Positions 17,071 to 26,556 of a DNA stretch of 64,000 nucleotides are shown here, one piece after another. Each line of letters starts with the position of its first letter. The stretch's first letter is position 1. This DNA is from CALBPI01 sp038521865 (GTDB taxonomy: Bacteria > Pseudomonadota > Gammaproteobacteria > Steroidobacterales > Woeseiaceae). The position numbers and the translations under genes are program-made. The DNA lies in NCBI GenBank assembly GCA_038521865.1, contig JBCBKO010000002.1, forward strand, positions 310,001 through 374,000. The letters run 5' to 3'. The notes under the pieces were generated by a model. That model saw only the letters and a list, made by a program, of their open reading frames with translations. It had not been told where the DNA came from and ran no database searches.

Positions 17071-17876
17071 AGCCTGCCGCCCGGCGGCGCGTGGTTCAGC
17101 ACTGGGTCCAGCGGGGCCTGTTGAGTGAGCGCGCAGGCAGCAGGCTGATCGGGGTCAGTCGTTCGGTGGTGCGTTACCGAGCGAAGCCGAAGAACGACGC
17201 CGCGCTTCGCAGCCGGCTGAAGCGGCTGGCTGAGAAGTATCCGCGCTACGGGTGTCCGTTGCTGCACGCTATGCTCAAGCGCGAAGGCTTGGTCGTTAAC
17301 CACAAGCGTACGTACCGCCTCTACATCGAGGAGGGACTGCAGGTTCGCACCAAGAAGCGCAGGAAACTGGTGCGGCCGAGGGTCCCGATGGTGCTGCCTA
17401 GCAAGGCGGGTGAACGTTGGTCACTAGACTTCGTATCCGACCAGCTCGCTAGTGGCCGCCGTTTCCGCGTCCTGAACATCGTGGACGATTTCACACGTGA
17501 GTGCGTTGGCTAGCTTGTCGACACGTCGATCTCGGGCGCTCGCCTGGCGCGCTTCCTAAGTGAGATTGGTCGCCCACTTCCCAAAACCATCGTTCTGGAC
17601 AATGGACCGGAGCTGACCAGCAAGGCGATGTTCTTCTGGTCACAGGAAAATGGTGTGAAGCTGCACTTCATCCAGCCTGATAAGCCGACACAGAATGCAT
17701 TCGTCGAGTCATTCAATGGGCGATTCCGCGAAGGCTGCCTGAATCAGCACTGGTTCAAAACGTTGACTCATGCTCGCTCTGTCATCGACGCGTGGCGAGC
17801 GCACTACAACGAAGAACGACCCCACAGCTCACTCAACCTCTTGCCACCAGCGGCGTTCGCGAGGAAGGTGGCGTAA
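17064..17876 (+). pseudogene. IS3-family transposase OrfB with nonsense codon
   Basis: DDE integrase-type transposase. The frame reads well to VDDFTRECVG, stops at TAG (17511-17513), and continues in the same frame with LVDTSISGARLA to the end; one base change from CAG would give this TAG. Catalytic residues are present on both sides of the stop: Asp in RWSLDFVSDQL, Asp in VLDNGPELT and Glu in FVESFNGRFREG. The single stop probably inactivates the element. Confidence 0.82.
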
Positions 17877-17924
17877 CATGTTTTTCCCTAGTGAAGACGT
17901 GGGCCTGATTCGGGGGGAAGGTCA

Positions 17925-18310
17925 AATTTGCTGCTGAAGAATTCCATCAAGTCTTGCAGCACGACAAAGATAAGCTTTCGACAGACAGTACGCGAGGTAA
18001 TTTTGGGTTGTTAGCAGCGCTAAAGAATGCTGATCAACAAATTTGTTTGACAGACGAGGAAATCTGACACAACGCGATCATCATTTTCTTTGACGGCATA
18101 TCCACAGTAGATACATTGATTCTGAATACGCTCTACGCCTTACAACAGCAACCTGAGTCGTGGAGAACAGTCACGCGTGATCTGGACCAACTGCCAAACG
18201 CCATCGATGAGTCAATTCGACGGCTTGGTCCTGTGCAGTCTGCCACCCGACACGTTGTCAAACCCATCAGTAGTCATGGCGTTCAGTTCAAGGTCGGCGA
18301 CACAGTATGA
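17925..18310 (+). pseudogene. Cytochrome P450 remnant truncated by the IS
   Basis: The frame running out of the IS right end reads as the second half of a P450. The I-helix region is EEI, then an in-frame TGA, then HNAIIIFFDGISTVDTLILN. The K-helix ESxR motif is DESIRRLGPVQSATRHVV, followed by HGVQFKVGDTV and a stop where the meander and haem-Cys loop should begin. The first half and the haem ligand are missing. The IS probably inserted into the gene, with later deletion and decay. Confidence 0.68.
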
Positions 18311-18373
18311 TCGCCCGTTGGTGCGTGTCGTGACCACGGCAAGGCATTACCTGCGCGCCTCCGTCTGACTCGC

Positions 18374-18982
18374 TTATCGGGCAGGCCCTCGATGTTCGTG
18401 AATTTGCCGTTCGTTGTGTATAAGCCGAGTCGACCAGGGCACAACATTCCGCAATGCGAAATGCGCCATGCAGGCACCTTCCGCCTCCTCCAAAAGAGCG
18501 CCTACTCGTTCGCTAGACTCAGGACTCTCAATCAAGACATGGACATGGGTCTCTACGAGCTCGCACTTCCCGTCGGTAGTGTGCCCGAGTTCTCGCATGG
18601 TCCCCAGGTTAGTCTCGAAGTACACGCGTTGCTCAAGTTTCAGCGACGTCACCTCGATTTTTCTCGCCGTTAAGATGTCGGTCAGGTGGGTCAATAAGCA
18701 GAAACCGATTCCCGCGCAGAAGAAGGCCAGCGGCGGCGGCGCCGTGTCATCACCGACCGGGGTCTGTTCGTCACAATACAAACGCACGGCGCTAAATCCG
18801 GGTATGTTGACTTGTACGGAGCCCATTTTTTTCTGGCGGTCCAGTGCCTCTGCCGCTACGTTGACTTCGAAACGAAGCGGCTCCGGCGGCCGCGACTTCT
18901 TGAACGGCCCGGGTTCGTACTGCGTAGGGCTGGGAGGCGCATCGCCACGTTCGCCAACCCTAAAACCATTCGTGTCAGTCAC
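18374..18982 (-). CDS. OsmC/Ohr-family protein
   Basis: A 202-residue member of the OsmC-like family, which reduces organic hydroperoxides or acts on unknown thiol substrates. Two conserved Cys are placed as in the family: PPPLAFFCAGIGFCLLTHL near residue 90 and EGACMAHFALRNVVPWST near 170. The first about 45 residues are a proline-rich extension without a signal peptide. The GTG start at 18982 follows AGGAG at 5-6 nt. It is 44 nt after the M3-fusion gene and probably the last gene of the TonB-receptor operon. Confidence 0.8.
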   Translation of the reverse strand: MTDTNGFRVGERGDAPPSPTQYEPGPFKKSRPPEPLRFEVNVAAEALDRQKKMGSVQVNIPGFSAVRLYCDEQTPVGDDTAPPPLAFFCAGIGFCLLTHLTDILTARKIEVTSLKLEQRVYFETNLGTMRELGHTTDGKCELVETHVHVLIESPESSERVGALLEEAEGACMAHFALRNVVPWSTRLIHNERQIHEHRGPAR

Positions 18983-19026
18983 ACGGAATTCTCCTGAATG
19001 TAAGGTGATGTTTTAAACAGTGGCAC

Positions 19027-22000
19027 CTACTGCGTCTGCGATTGAGGTTCGATGCCGAACCGCCTCAAAAATGCCCATGGATCTGGATCACCATCGATGA
19101 ACTCCCGGAATGTCTCATCGACCGGGCGGGAATTGCCGATGTCGAAAACCGTTTCTCGCCAACGTTTAGCCACGTCTTTATCGTAGAAGCCGCCTGGAGA
19201 TTCTTGAAACACTTCGGCGGCGTTGGCGGCCAACACATCGGACCATAAGTAAGTGTAGACCCCTGCGGCGTAGTGCGGGTTGAATGTATGAAACGCGTGC
19301 GGCACATACAAAATTAGATCAATCGCTTGAGGCATCTCGAGTTCGGCAATGACCTCAGCCTCGACCTCCTCCGCGTCAATCTCGCGCCCATCTGCAAGCA
19401 AGTGCAATCGCATATCAACAATTGCGCCGCCTAGAAAATTCAATGTTGCGCTGAACACACGGTCGTAGTTGAGCGAATCGAGCATGCTTTGACGCAGGTC
19501 AGCAGGCATTGGCTCACCCGTTTCATGATGCACGAGGAAACGATCAACGACCTCGTCCGTCATCATCCAACGCTCATGTAAAAGCGCGGGCACTTCGATA
19601 AAGTCCCACGGAACACGCAGTGCCCCCAATGAAGGGTAATCCGTGGCGTTAGAGAGCGTCTGCATCGTGTGGCCAAACTCGTGGAAAATGACGTTGGCGC
19701 GAGGCCAGTCGACTAATACTGGCCCTCCGTCTAGCGGTTTTTGCGCCGCGGAATGCATAGCAACCAACGGGAGCTGCTTGCCGCGGAAATCTTCCGCCGT
19801 TCGATACTCCACTGCCCAAGATGCAGGCCCTTTGCCCGATCGAGAAAAAAGATCCATCCAGATGACGCCGACCACCACCTCGTCACGTTGAACTTCAAAG
19901 ACCCGTATATCCGGATGAACCGTAGGTATGTCCGTGAGTTCCTGGAACTCGAAATTGAAGACCTGACCGGCGGTCCAAAGCATTGCCTCGACAATGTTAT
20001 CCAAGGCGAAGTATGGGAGCATCTCCTGCGCATTAAAGTTGTATCGCGCCGCTTTTAGCTTTGCTTCGTAGTAAAGCTTGTCCCAGGGTTGTAATGCGAA
20101 GTTCGCGCCGTCGGCGTCCGCAATTGCCTGCATTTCTGCGATGGCATTGTTCGTTGGCTCTAGTAATGCATTCCAGGTGTCCATCATCATTTTCATGGCA
20201 ACATCTGGCCTTCTAACCATACGTGCTGATGTTTGGTAGGCCGCAAAGTTGTCGTAGCCAAGCAGCTTCGCCTTCTCACCGCGTAGTCTCAGTATTTCGG
20301 TCATAACGGGTCCGTTGTCGAGCTCCCCATCGTTACCGCCTCGCGTCACCCACTTCCGCCACACTTCTTCTCGAAGTTTCCGGTCATGAACATTCGTCAG
20401 TAGTGGCCACACGTAGGGTCGCGATATGGGAATCGCCCATTTGTCAGGTTGCTCACGCGTTTCAGCGGCGGCTTTGGCAGCTTCGATTTGCGCCTCGGTA
20501 AGACCGTCTAAACGACTCGCACTGTCGAGGAACACAACGAGTTGTGCCTCATCTTTGTTCGCGTTCTGACCAAACATAGTTACTTGGCCGGCGAGTTCTG
20601 CATTCAGGGACTTGAGCTGTGCCTTTTCAACGTCGCTCAATGCTGCACCTCGGCGCTTCATGTCTTCATAGTGCACCTCGACCAACCGTCGTCCTGCCGC
20701 ATCCGGTGCACTGTCAGGCAGACTCTCAAAAACACTTGAAACACGCTCAAAAAGGGCGACGTTGTGTGCGGCCTCATCAGCAAGCGCGGCGACCTGAGGC
20801 GCGACTCGGCCTTGGATGCCCGCAATCTCCGGGTTGGTCGCTGTTGCAGAGAAGATACCGAAGAGTTGCTGAATACGAGCGAGGGCGAGTCCGCTCGCCT
20901 CGAGAGGAAGAATTGTGTTTTCGAATGTCGCCGGCTCCGTGTTCGCAACAATGGCATTGATCTCGCCATGCTTCTCCCGGATCGCCCGGTTAAACGCGCG
21001 CTCCATCGACTCAGGCGTTGCTTCGTCCACGGGCGGAACGCCGCCGTAAGGACCCGGCCAATTCGTTGTCAGCCGACGGTATTCCGCCTCGGCTTGCTTC
21101 GCGTCGGCGACAACCCGCCGCATCGTTTCCAAAGTAAATGGGACGTCTTCGTAGATGAAGTTGTGCCCGGTGCCATCAGGCGCGACAACTCGAGTCGAGT
21201 TTGACGATGCATTCAAGTACTTTTCTCTAGTACTTTTCAGGAATGCAATGAAACGCTCTGCTTTCCGCCCAGGACCACCTGCCACCATCTGTGCGTAGGG
21301 GACGGTTTGTGGATCGGCATCTTTCGGCGCCACCAAGTATAAGGGAATGTCACCCAACTCGCCGTCAATCACAATCGTATCGAAGGCGCGATCCTCAAAG
21401 CCCTCCGGAGTCAGCTCTTCGAAGGCAGATGACGCGGCAACGCCATACCGCGCTTGAGTCCAGCGGTACATCATCACATTCATCGGATTGGTGAAGTTTA
21501 CGTCATCGTTGCCATCAGCATCGACGGGATCTACCGATCTGTATAAGCCGAAGACGTGCTTGAGCGTCATTTGCCAGCCGGATTTAGCGAAGGAACGAAG
21601 ACCCTCTTTGTCCAGTCCGTACATCACAAGATCTGGCGGCGTCGCATCCATCATGACCACAGCTGCGGTTTTCTCCGGCCAGCGTCGACCGATGTTAATG
21701 GCCAACAAGCCACCAAAGGAATGGCCAGCAAAAATGAATGGCCCCTCCTCTCCCGATCGCTTAAGTACCTCGATGACTTCTTCGGCCTGCCTCGCTGTCG
21801 TTCTCGGAAATGGTCCCGCATCGCTCCAACCAGTGCCAGGGCGGTCTATGAGAATGGAACGCACATCCTCCCTCATCGCCGCGTGATGTTGGTAGAAACC
21901 CAAACCACCGATGTGTCCGCCGGCGAACCAGACAATTGCCGGACCTTCCTTCGGCCCTTCGGCGAGAATGTGGATTTCGTAACCGCCAACGTCGACCATC

Positions 22001-22224
22001 TCCCCAGGAGCTGGGAACCGCTTGTCGATCTGAGATACTCGGTAGATGTGGGAAATTGCGCCGACGACCAGAACAATCGCGATTAGGGCGACGCCCCGAC
22101 CAACCCATTTCGGGACGACATGCTTCGCGCTTCGGGCTACTAGCACGCCAGCGCCGAGCAACACGACGGCTATGATCAGGCCGCTGTAGTCGCTACTAAG
22201 AAATGAATAGGCCGCATCTAACAT
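19027..22224 (-). CDS. Membrane-anchored alpha/beta hydrolase fused to M3-family oligopeptidase
   Basis: A 1065-residue two-enzyme fusion. Two helices (about 15-31 and 43-61) anchor the N-terminus. Residues about 75-375 are an alpha/beta hydrolase with nucleophile motif FAGHSFGGLL (Ser169) and a His near PDGTGHNFIYEDV. Residues about 385-1060 are a peptidyl-dipeptidase Dcp/M3 metallopeptidase with the zinc motif IFHEFGHTMQ (His848, Glu849, His852) and the third-ligand region DFIEVPALLHERW. M3 enzymes are normally separate soluble proteins of about 680 residues. Both sites look intact and the frame is unbroken. ATG 22224 follows CAGGAG. Both domains are predicted to lie on the same side of the membrane, so one may release a group (ester or amide) and the other cut the peptide. 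Confidence 0.9.
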   Translation of the reverse strand: MLDAAYSFLSSDYSGLIIAVVLLGAGVLVARSAKHVVPKWVGRGVALIAIVLVVGAISHIYRVSQIDKRFPAPGEMVDVGGYEIHILAEGPKEGPAIVWFAGGHIGGLGFYQHHAAMREDVRSILIDRPGTGWSDAGPFPRTTARQAEEVIEVLKRSGEEGPFIFAGHSFGGLLAINIGRRWPEKTAAVVMMDATPPDLVMYGLDKEGLRSFAKSGWQMTLKHVFGLYRSVDPVDADGNDDVNFTNPMNVMMYRWTQARYGVAASSAFEELTPEGFEDRAFDTIVIDGELGDIPLYLVAPKDADPQTVPYAQMVAGGPGRKAERFIAFLKSTREKYLNASSNSTRVVAPDGTGHNFIYEDVPFTLETMRRVVADAKQAEAEYRRLTTNWPGPYGGVPPVDEATPESMERAFNRAIREKHGEINAIVANTEPATFENTILPLEASGLALARIQQLFGIFSATATNPEIAGIQGRVAPQVAALADEAAHNVALFERVSSVFESLPDSAPDAAGRRLVEVHYEDMKRRGAALSDVEKAQLKSLNAELAGQVTMFGQNANKDEAQLVVFLDSASRLDGLTEAQIEAAKAAAETREQPDKWAIPISRPYVWPLLTNVHDRKLREEVWRKWVTRGGNDGELDNGPVMTEILRLRGEKAKLLGYDNFAAYQTSARMVRRPDVAMKMMMDTWNALLEPTNNAIAEMQAIADADGANFALQPWDKLYYEAKLKAARYNFNAQEMLPYFALDNIVEAMLWTAGQVFNFEFQELTDIPTVHPDIRVFEVQRDEVVVGVIWMDLFSRSGKGPASWAVEYRTAEDFRGKQLPLVAMHSAAQKPLDGGPVLVDWPRANVIFHEFGHTMQTLSNATDYPSLGALRVPWDFIEVPALLHERWMMTDEVVDRFLVHHETGEPMPADLRQSMLDSLNYDRVFSATLNFLGGAIVDMRLHLLADGREIDAEEVEAEVIAELEMPQAIDLILYVPHAFHTFNPHYAAGVYTYLWSDVLAANAAEVFQESPGGFYDKDVAKRWRETVFDIGNSRPVDETFREFIDGDPDPWAFLRRFGIEPQSQTQ

Positions 22225-22249
22225 CTTTCAATCTCCTGCGTAGTGGACG

Positions 22250-23488
22250 TCAGGCCACTACAGACAAGGTGTCCATATCGAAGGGTTCTCGGTCGATCGA
22301 GAACAGATCCATCGGCACATCGGTATCAAAATCATCGCGGATGCCGCTGATTGCTTGAGCCATCATCGAGCCCACCGCGGGCGCAAGCTTGAATCCGTGT
22401 CCGCTAAAACCGTTGGCAACCATAAAGCCCCCCACCTCTGTATGCCCAAGCACTGGATGTACGTCGTTGCGGTTGATCGTGTATAGCCCGCTGTATCCAC
22501 GAATTCGACCGCTGTATGGCAACGCCGGAATGCGGTGATGCAAACAGTGCAACTTCTTGAGTTCGAACTCGTCGTCGGTCAGAACGTTGAAACTGTCTGG
22601 ATCATCGACAACCTCCCGCTCATCTTCCTCAAGAACCGAACTCACCACCAACTGATTCCCACGATTTTGTGTACGAAAGTAAATGCCTGCCGCGAGGTCG
22701 GCAGTCGTCGGAATATCACCGACCACGACGTCGGGCCTATCCAGATACAGGACCTGAATACGTACAGGCTTTAGATCCCATGGCAGAGTAATATCCACCG
22801 ACTCGAAAAAGCGGTTGCACCAAGGGCCTGCCGCGTTGACGACTAGTGGACTCGCTATTGACGTGCCGTCAGCGAGATCAACAGCGGACACCGCACCGTT
22901 TGTCAATTGAATATCACTGACTTCAGAGCGAAATCGAACGTCGACACCTTTGCCTCGACACGCGTCCAAGAGGTCCTGTGCTGCGAACATTGGATCGACG
23001 TAGCCACCCTGCAATTCCAAAAGTTGACGCCCACCACCGCGGCACTCATGGTCTTCTCCGGTTTCAACATCAGGTGCCAATACGCACGAATTGAGCGCCG
23101 GGAAGCGATCCGCGAGATTGTCATCGTCGAGAACTTCCGTGGGGATGCCTAGCGCATTCATCCGTTCATGTTCACGGTTGGCCCACTCAATATCCTCGCC
23201 TGGCATCCAAAGCACTCCAGTTTGATGGAACGAAGCCGCGGGTTCTGAAAGGCCTGTATACGCCTGCCAGTTGCGATACGTATCGATCCCGTCGCGCGCG
23301 AACCGCACCATATCGTCGGTTGAATATCTATAACGACAGACTGCTGAGGATGCGCCAGTCGACCCCTCACCAATCGACTTACCTTTATCTAATACAGTGA
23401 CCTTCAGTTTGGAGCGCCGAGCCAGTTGCCAAGCAATCGACAGACCAATAATTCCCGCACCGATTACGACAACATCGTTTGAGGACAT
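22250..23488 (-). CDS. FAD-dependent amine/amino-acid oxidase (DAO family)
   Basis: Flavoprotein of the D-amino-acid/sarcosine oxidase family, 412 residues. The Rossmann motif VVVIGAGIIGLSIAWQLA sits at the N-terminus, the FAD contact GEGSTGASSAVCRYRYS follows at about 45, and the C-terminal FAD motif is MVANGFSGHGFKLAPAVG. ATG 23488 is preferred over a longer frame because it begins one base after the stop of the DUF885 gene (TAGaATG), implying translational coupling. No covalent-FAD Cys was identified. With the peptidases around it, it would oxidise an N-methyl, secondary or D-amino acid released from the imported peptide; the substrate is inference. Confidence 0.88.
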   Translation of the reverse strand: MSSNDVVVIGAGIIGLSIAWQLARRSKLKVTVLDKGKSIGEGSTGASSAVCRYRYSTDDMVRFARDGIDTYRNWQAYTGLSEPAASFHQTGVLWMPGEDIEWANREHERMNALGIPTEVLDDDNLADRFPALNSCVLAPDVETGEDHECRGGGRQLLELQGGYVDPMFAAQDLLDACRGKGVDVRFRSEVSDIQLTNGAVSAVDLADGTSIASPLVVNAAGPWCNRFFESVDITLPWDLKPVRIQVLYLDRPDVVVGDIPTTADLAAGIYFRTQNRGNQLVVSSVLEEDEREVVDDPDSFNVLTDDEFELKKLHCLHHRIPALPYSGRIRGYSGLYTINRNDVHPVLGHTEVGGFMVANGFSGHGFKLAPAVGSMMAQAISGIRDDFDTDVPMDLFSIDREPFDMDTLSVVA

Positions 23489-23489
23489 T

Positions 23490-25184
23490 CTAGGCCGCCT
23501 TTTCTTGATGAGCGATCCAGTCCTCGATGAGATCGTCCAAAATCGGCAGGGTAACCGGTCCTGTCGCAATCAACTGATTGTGGAACTGACGGATATCAAA
23601 CTGATCTTGCAATCGATCTTCTGCGCGCTTGCGAAGCTCACGAAATTTCAAGTTACCGGGCTGATACGCCAAGGCCTGACCGGGTAGTGCGATGTACCGG
23701 TCTATCTCGGCCTCCAACGTGCCCTTTGGAATTGCAACTCGATCGCCCGTGTATTGGATCGCTTTTTCGCGACTCCAACCTTTGGTGTGTATACCGGTGT
23801 CAACGACCAACCGAACCGACCGCCAAATTTCGCCGAGCAAACGTCCGTAGTGATCGTGCGGCGTCTTGTAAATCTCCATCTCCGCACCGAGCGTTTCGCA
23901 GTACATCGCCCAACCTTCGATGCAGGCTGTGTACTTTAGCGCACCGTTTCGACGAAACTTTGGTAGTCCAGTCTGTTCTTGCATCAGTGCAATTTGCATT
24001 AGGTGACCCGGCCAGCCCTCGTGCAAGGCTAGCGATCGGTAAAACCAGTTCGGACACTTACTCGGTATGCTGGTCAGCCAGAAAACGCCGGGCGCCGAAT
24101 TGTCGGCTGGGCTCGGCTGTGCGTACGCTGGCGGCAACGTATTCGATAGCTCCATGGGGATGAGTCGAACACCGTAGGTAATTCGCGGAACCTCACTAAA
24201 AAACGAGGGAACCTGCAGATCAATTTCTTTACAGATCGAACGCACCTGGTTTAAGTGTGCTTCGAGGTCTGACGTTACGAACTGTGGGTCGTTGGTCAGA
24301 AACTCACGATACTCGTCAAGACGGCCGTCGAATCCCGCCTCCTTCGCGACAGATACAATTTCTTCCAAAACACGTTCGACTTCAGAGAGACCAAGATCGT
24401 GCACCTCATCAGCACTCATGTTCAAAGACGTAAAGTTCTTGACGAGAAGGTCGTAGTACTCGTGGCCGAGAGGGTCGTCCGTGCAAGCTATGCTCTCACG
24501 GCCATCAACCATCAGATCCTGATCAATAAAGTCTGCATATTCGTGCAATGCAGGAAGAATTTTTTCGTCAATCAGGCGCTTGGCTGAAGACAATACAGTT
24601 TGAACTCCCTTTGAATCGGCGATTGGCGAGCGGGTGAAAGGGCCGATCAACGCCGACTTCTCTGCCGAAGGGTCGATCCCCCCTCGAACCGCTTCGCCGG
24701 CTCGCTTCAATACAAACTTCGGGTAGCGAAAGCCAAACGCCCTGCCGGCGTTGAGACCCACTTTGAGGTCGTCGATAAAGCTCGGAACAGTCTCCAGCTG
24801 TGCCAAGTAGAGCTCGGCGGCCTCGACCGTGTTGGCGTTGGCTGAGTTGGCAAAGAAGCGTAGATTGAAATCTGGACCTGCCGGAAATAAAGATGGCCGC
24901 AGATGCGCTTTGGCCGCGTAGTAATCGCGAACTTTGGAAAGCTCACGATGCATGAGTTTTACGGTTGCCCTATCCTGCGAGCTCAGCGTGTCAGTAGAAA
25001 CTGCCGATAAGTCACTCAACAATTCCGCTGCTTTCTCGTCTTTGCGGTCATAGTCGGTAGGCGCTTCGCGAAACAACGTCGGATCGTCGAGCCGCTCACC
25101 GGCTAACAACGCGTTAAAAGGCGACTCGAACACCTCAAATTGCCAGTAGCGCTCCGCAAGCGCGGTGAGTGCGGACTCTGTCAC
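23490..25184 (-). CDS. DUF885-family metallopeptidase-like protein, cytoplasmic
   Basis: A 564-residue DUF885 protein without signal peptide, unlike its two relatives in the window. The zinc site LALHEGWPGHLMQ places HExxPGH at His388, and the downstream CIEGWAMYCE supplies the likely third ligand Glu; RLVVDTGIHTKGW and LPGQALAYQPG are further family marks. The GTG start at 25184 overlaps the transporter stop (GTGA). Members are suspected peptidases, with little biochemistry. Position between transporter and oxidase suggests cleavage of the imported compound. Confidence 0.88.
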   Translation of the reverse strand: MTESALTALAERYWQFEVFESPFNALLAGERLDDPTLFREAPTDYDRKDEKAAELLSDLSAVSTDTLSSQDRATVKLMHRELSKVRDYYAAKAHLRPSLFPAGPDFNLRFFANSANANTVEAAELYLAQLETVPSFIDDLKVGLNAGRAFGFRYPKFVLKRAGEAVRGGIDPSAEKSALIGPFTRSPIADSKGVQTVLSSAKRLIDEKILPALHEYADFIDQDLMVDGRESIACTDDPLGHEYYDLLVKNFTSLNMSADEVHDLGLSEVERVLEEIVSVAKEAGFDGRLDEYREFLTNDPQFVTSDLEAHLNQVRSICKEIDLQVPSFFSEVPRITYGVRLIPMELSNTLPPAYAQPSPADNSAPGVFWLTSIPSKCPNWFYRSLALHEGWPGHLMQIALMQEQTGLPKFRRNGALKYTACIEGWAMYCETLGAEMEIYKTPHDHYGRLLGEIWRSVRLVVDTGIHTKGWSREKAIQYTGDRVAIPKGTLEAEIDRYIALPGQALAYQPGNLKFRELRKRAEDRLQDQFDIRQFHNQLIATGPVTLPILDDLIEDWIAHQEKAA

Positions 25185-26539
25185 GAATTGGCCTCCTGTC
25201 TCGACAGCCGTCGAACAATAGTTTTTTGCCGCCGTTCGTCAATGGGAAATTTCCAAATGATTGGGACGGTCAAGTATGTAAGGATCGCTGGCAAGATCGG
25301 GAATGCAATTAAAAGCCCGCGCGCGCCAGCTTCAGTTTGTTCTTCCAGCGTCGGATCAAACCCGAGCCAGCTAGCGATCGCGAGGCCTAACGCCACACCG
25401 AGACCTTCGACGCCCTTCTCAACCATCGTCTGGATTGAGAAGTAGCTGCCTGCATAGTCCGCCTTGTACTTCCAACGACCATAGTCGACGATGTCCGCCA
25501 ACAAGGCTGCTGGCACGACGACACCTACAGAAGACACTAGGAAGACCATTACGAAGGCAGCAATTAGCCAAGGTTCACCGTCCGGGCCGGCGGGAATGAG
25601 TAAGTGCAACAGCAAGAAGCTGGCCGACGCAGTGTACGCAACGGCCCAAGTTCTTTGTTTGCCAATTCGACCAGCCAACCACGCCCAGAAAGGCATTGCG
25701 GCCGCACCAATTGGTGCGCCGAGTACGAATAGCAATGCAAGCGTACCGCCCAGCGACAGATGTGAATCCACAAAAAAGAACAGCATGCCGAATGCCATGC
25801 CGGTAGAGAGACCACCGGTCGCGAACGTTGCAAGAAAAATAAGGAGAGGTTTGTTGGTGACCACCGCTGGCAGAGCAGCACGAAGACTTGGCGACTTTTC
25901 CGTACGTCTGTAGTTTCCTTCGGGCACCATCATGACCGCAATGATCGCGGTAGTCGGCAGCGCAATAGTTGCCAGTATCGCAGTGACTTTCAGCGTTTCT
26001 GGCGTGAATTCCGACGTTTCAAAAAACGGCAACAATGGAATGCCATAGAAGGCAATAAATCCCATGTAGCGCGCGAATGTACGCCAGGTAGCAATGCGCG
26101 TACGTTCATTGTAGTCCTCGCTAAGCTCCGCCATCCAGGCGCGATACGGAATCTCGGAGATCGTCCACCCTAGATAGGCAAGCAGGAACCAAACCAGGAA
26201 GTAGGTGACCGATACCGTGCCAGGTGGTACGTATAAGTACCAGCAAGCAACCACAGCAAGCAACGAGCCACCAAGCAACCAAGGCTTACGCTTGCCCCAC
26301 CGCGTTCGATATCGGTCTGACAGATAACCGATGATCGGGTCGGTGAACGCATCAAATACACGGGAGATCACCAACACCAACGCGATTGAGGCCAGCGCAA
26401 CGCCGAAGTGTTTTCCGTAGATGCCCTGGATCACGGTCCCGACGGGACCGTGAATCAGAGCTTGCGAAAAGGCCGGTGCCGCATACGCCGCAAGCACTTT
26501 TCTGGATAGACCGTTTCTCGATTCGAACTCCATGGTCAC
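25181..26539 (-). CDS. MFS transporter, GPH cation-symporter family
   Basis: A 452-residue inner-membrane symporter with about 12 helices. SRVFDAFTDPIIGYLSDRYRTRWGKRKPWLL is covered by the family's DP..G..SDR and RWGKRKP signatures (about 60-92). GPH members usually take up glycosides or pentosides, but many in peptide-degrading loci are misnamed sugar carriers. It lies 17 nt downstream of the TonB receptor stop and overlaps the DUF885 start by 4 nt. It probably moves the compound delivered by the receptor across the inner membrane. A GTG start at 26539 or the ATG two codons later are both possible. Confidence 0.88.
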   Translation of the reverse strand: MTMEFESRNGLSRKVLAAYAAPAFSQALIHGPVGTVIQGIYGKHFGVALASIALVLVISRVFDAFTDPIIGYLSDRYRTRWGKRKPWLLGGSLLAVVACWYLYVPPGTVSVTYFLVWFLLAYLGWTISEIPYRAWMAELSEDYNERTRIATWRTFARYMGFIAFYGIPLLPFFETSEFTPETLKVTAILATIALPTTAIIAVMMVPEGNYRRTEKSPSLRAALPAVVTNKPLLIFLATFATGGLSTGMAFGMLFFFVDSHLSLGGTLALLFVLGAPIGAAAMPFWAWLAGRIGKQRTWAVAYTASASFLLLHLLIPAGPDGEPWLIAAFVMVFLVSSVGVVVPAALLADIVDYGRWKYKADYAGSYFSIQTMVEKGVEGLGVALGLAIASWLGFDPTLEEQTEAGARGLLIAFPILPAILTYLTVPIIWKFPIDERRQKTIVRRLSRQEANS

Positions 26540-26556
26540 GCAAGCATAAGCGCGAT

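Larger units (their letters stand above)
16731..17924 (+). mobile_element. IS3-family insertion sequence, 1194 bp, transposase broken
   Basis: Terminal inverted repeats are visible: TGACCTTCCCCCGATATCCG at the left end and the complement of TGACCTTCCCCCCGAATCAG at the right end. Inside are orfA and orfB in the usual overlapping arrangement. No 3-4 bp target duplication can be seen. The right end abuts, in frame, the cytochrome P450 remnant. Confidence 0.85.
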
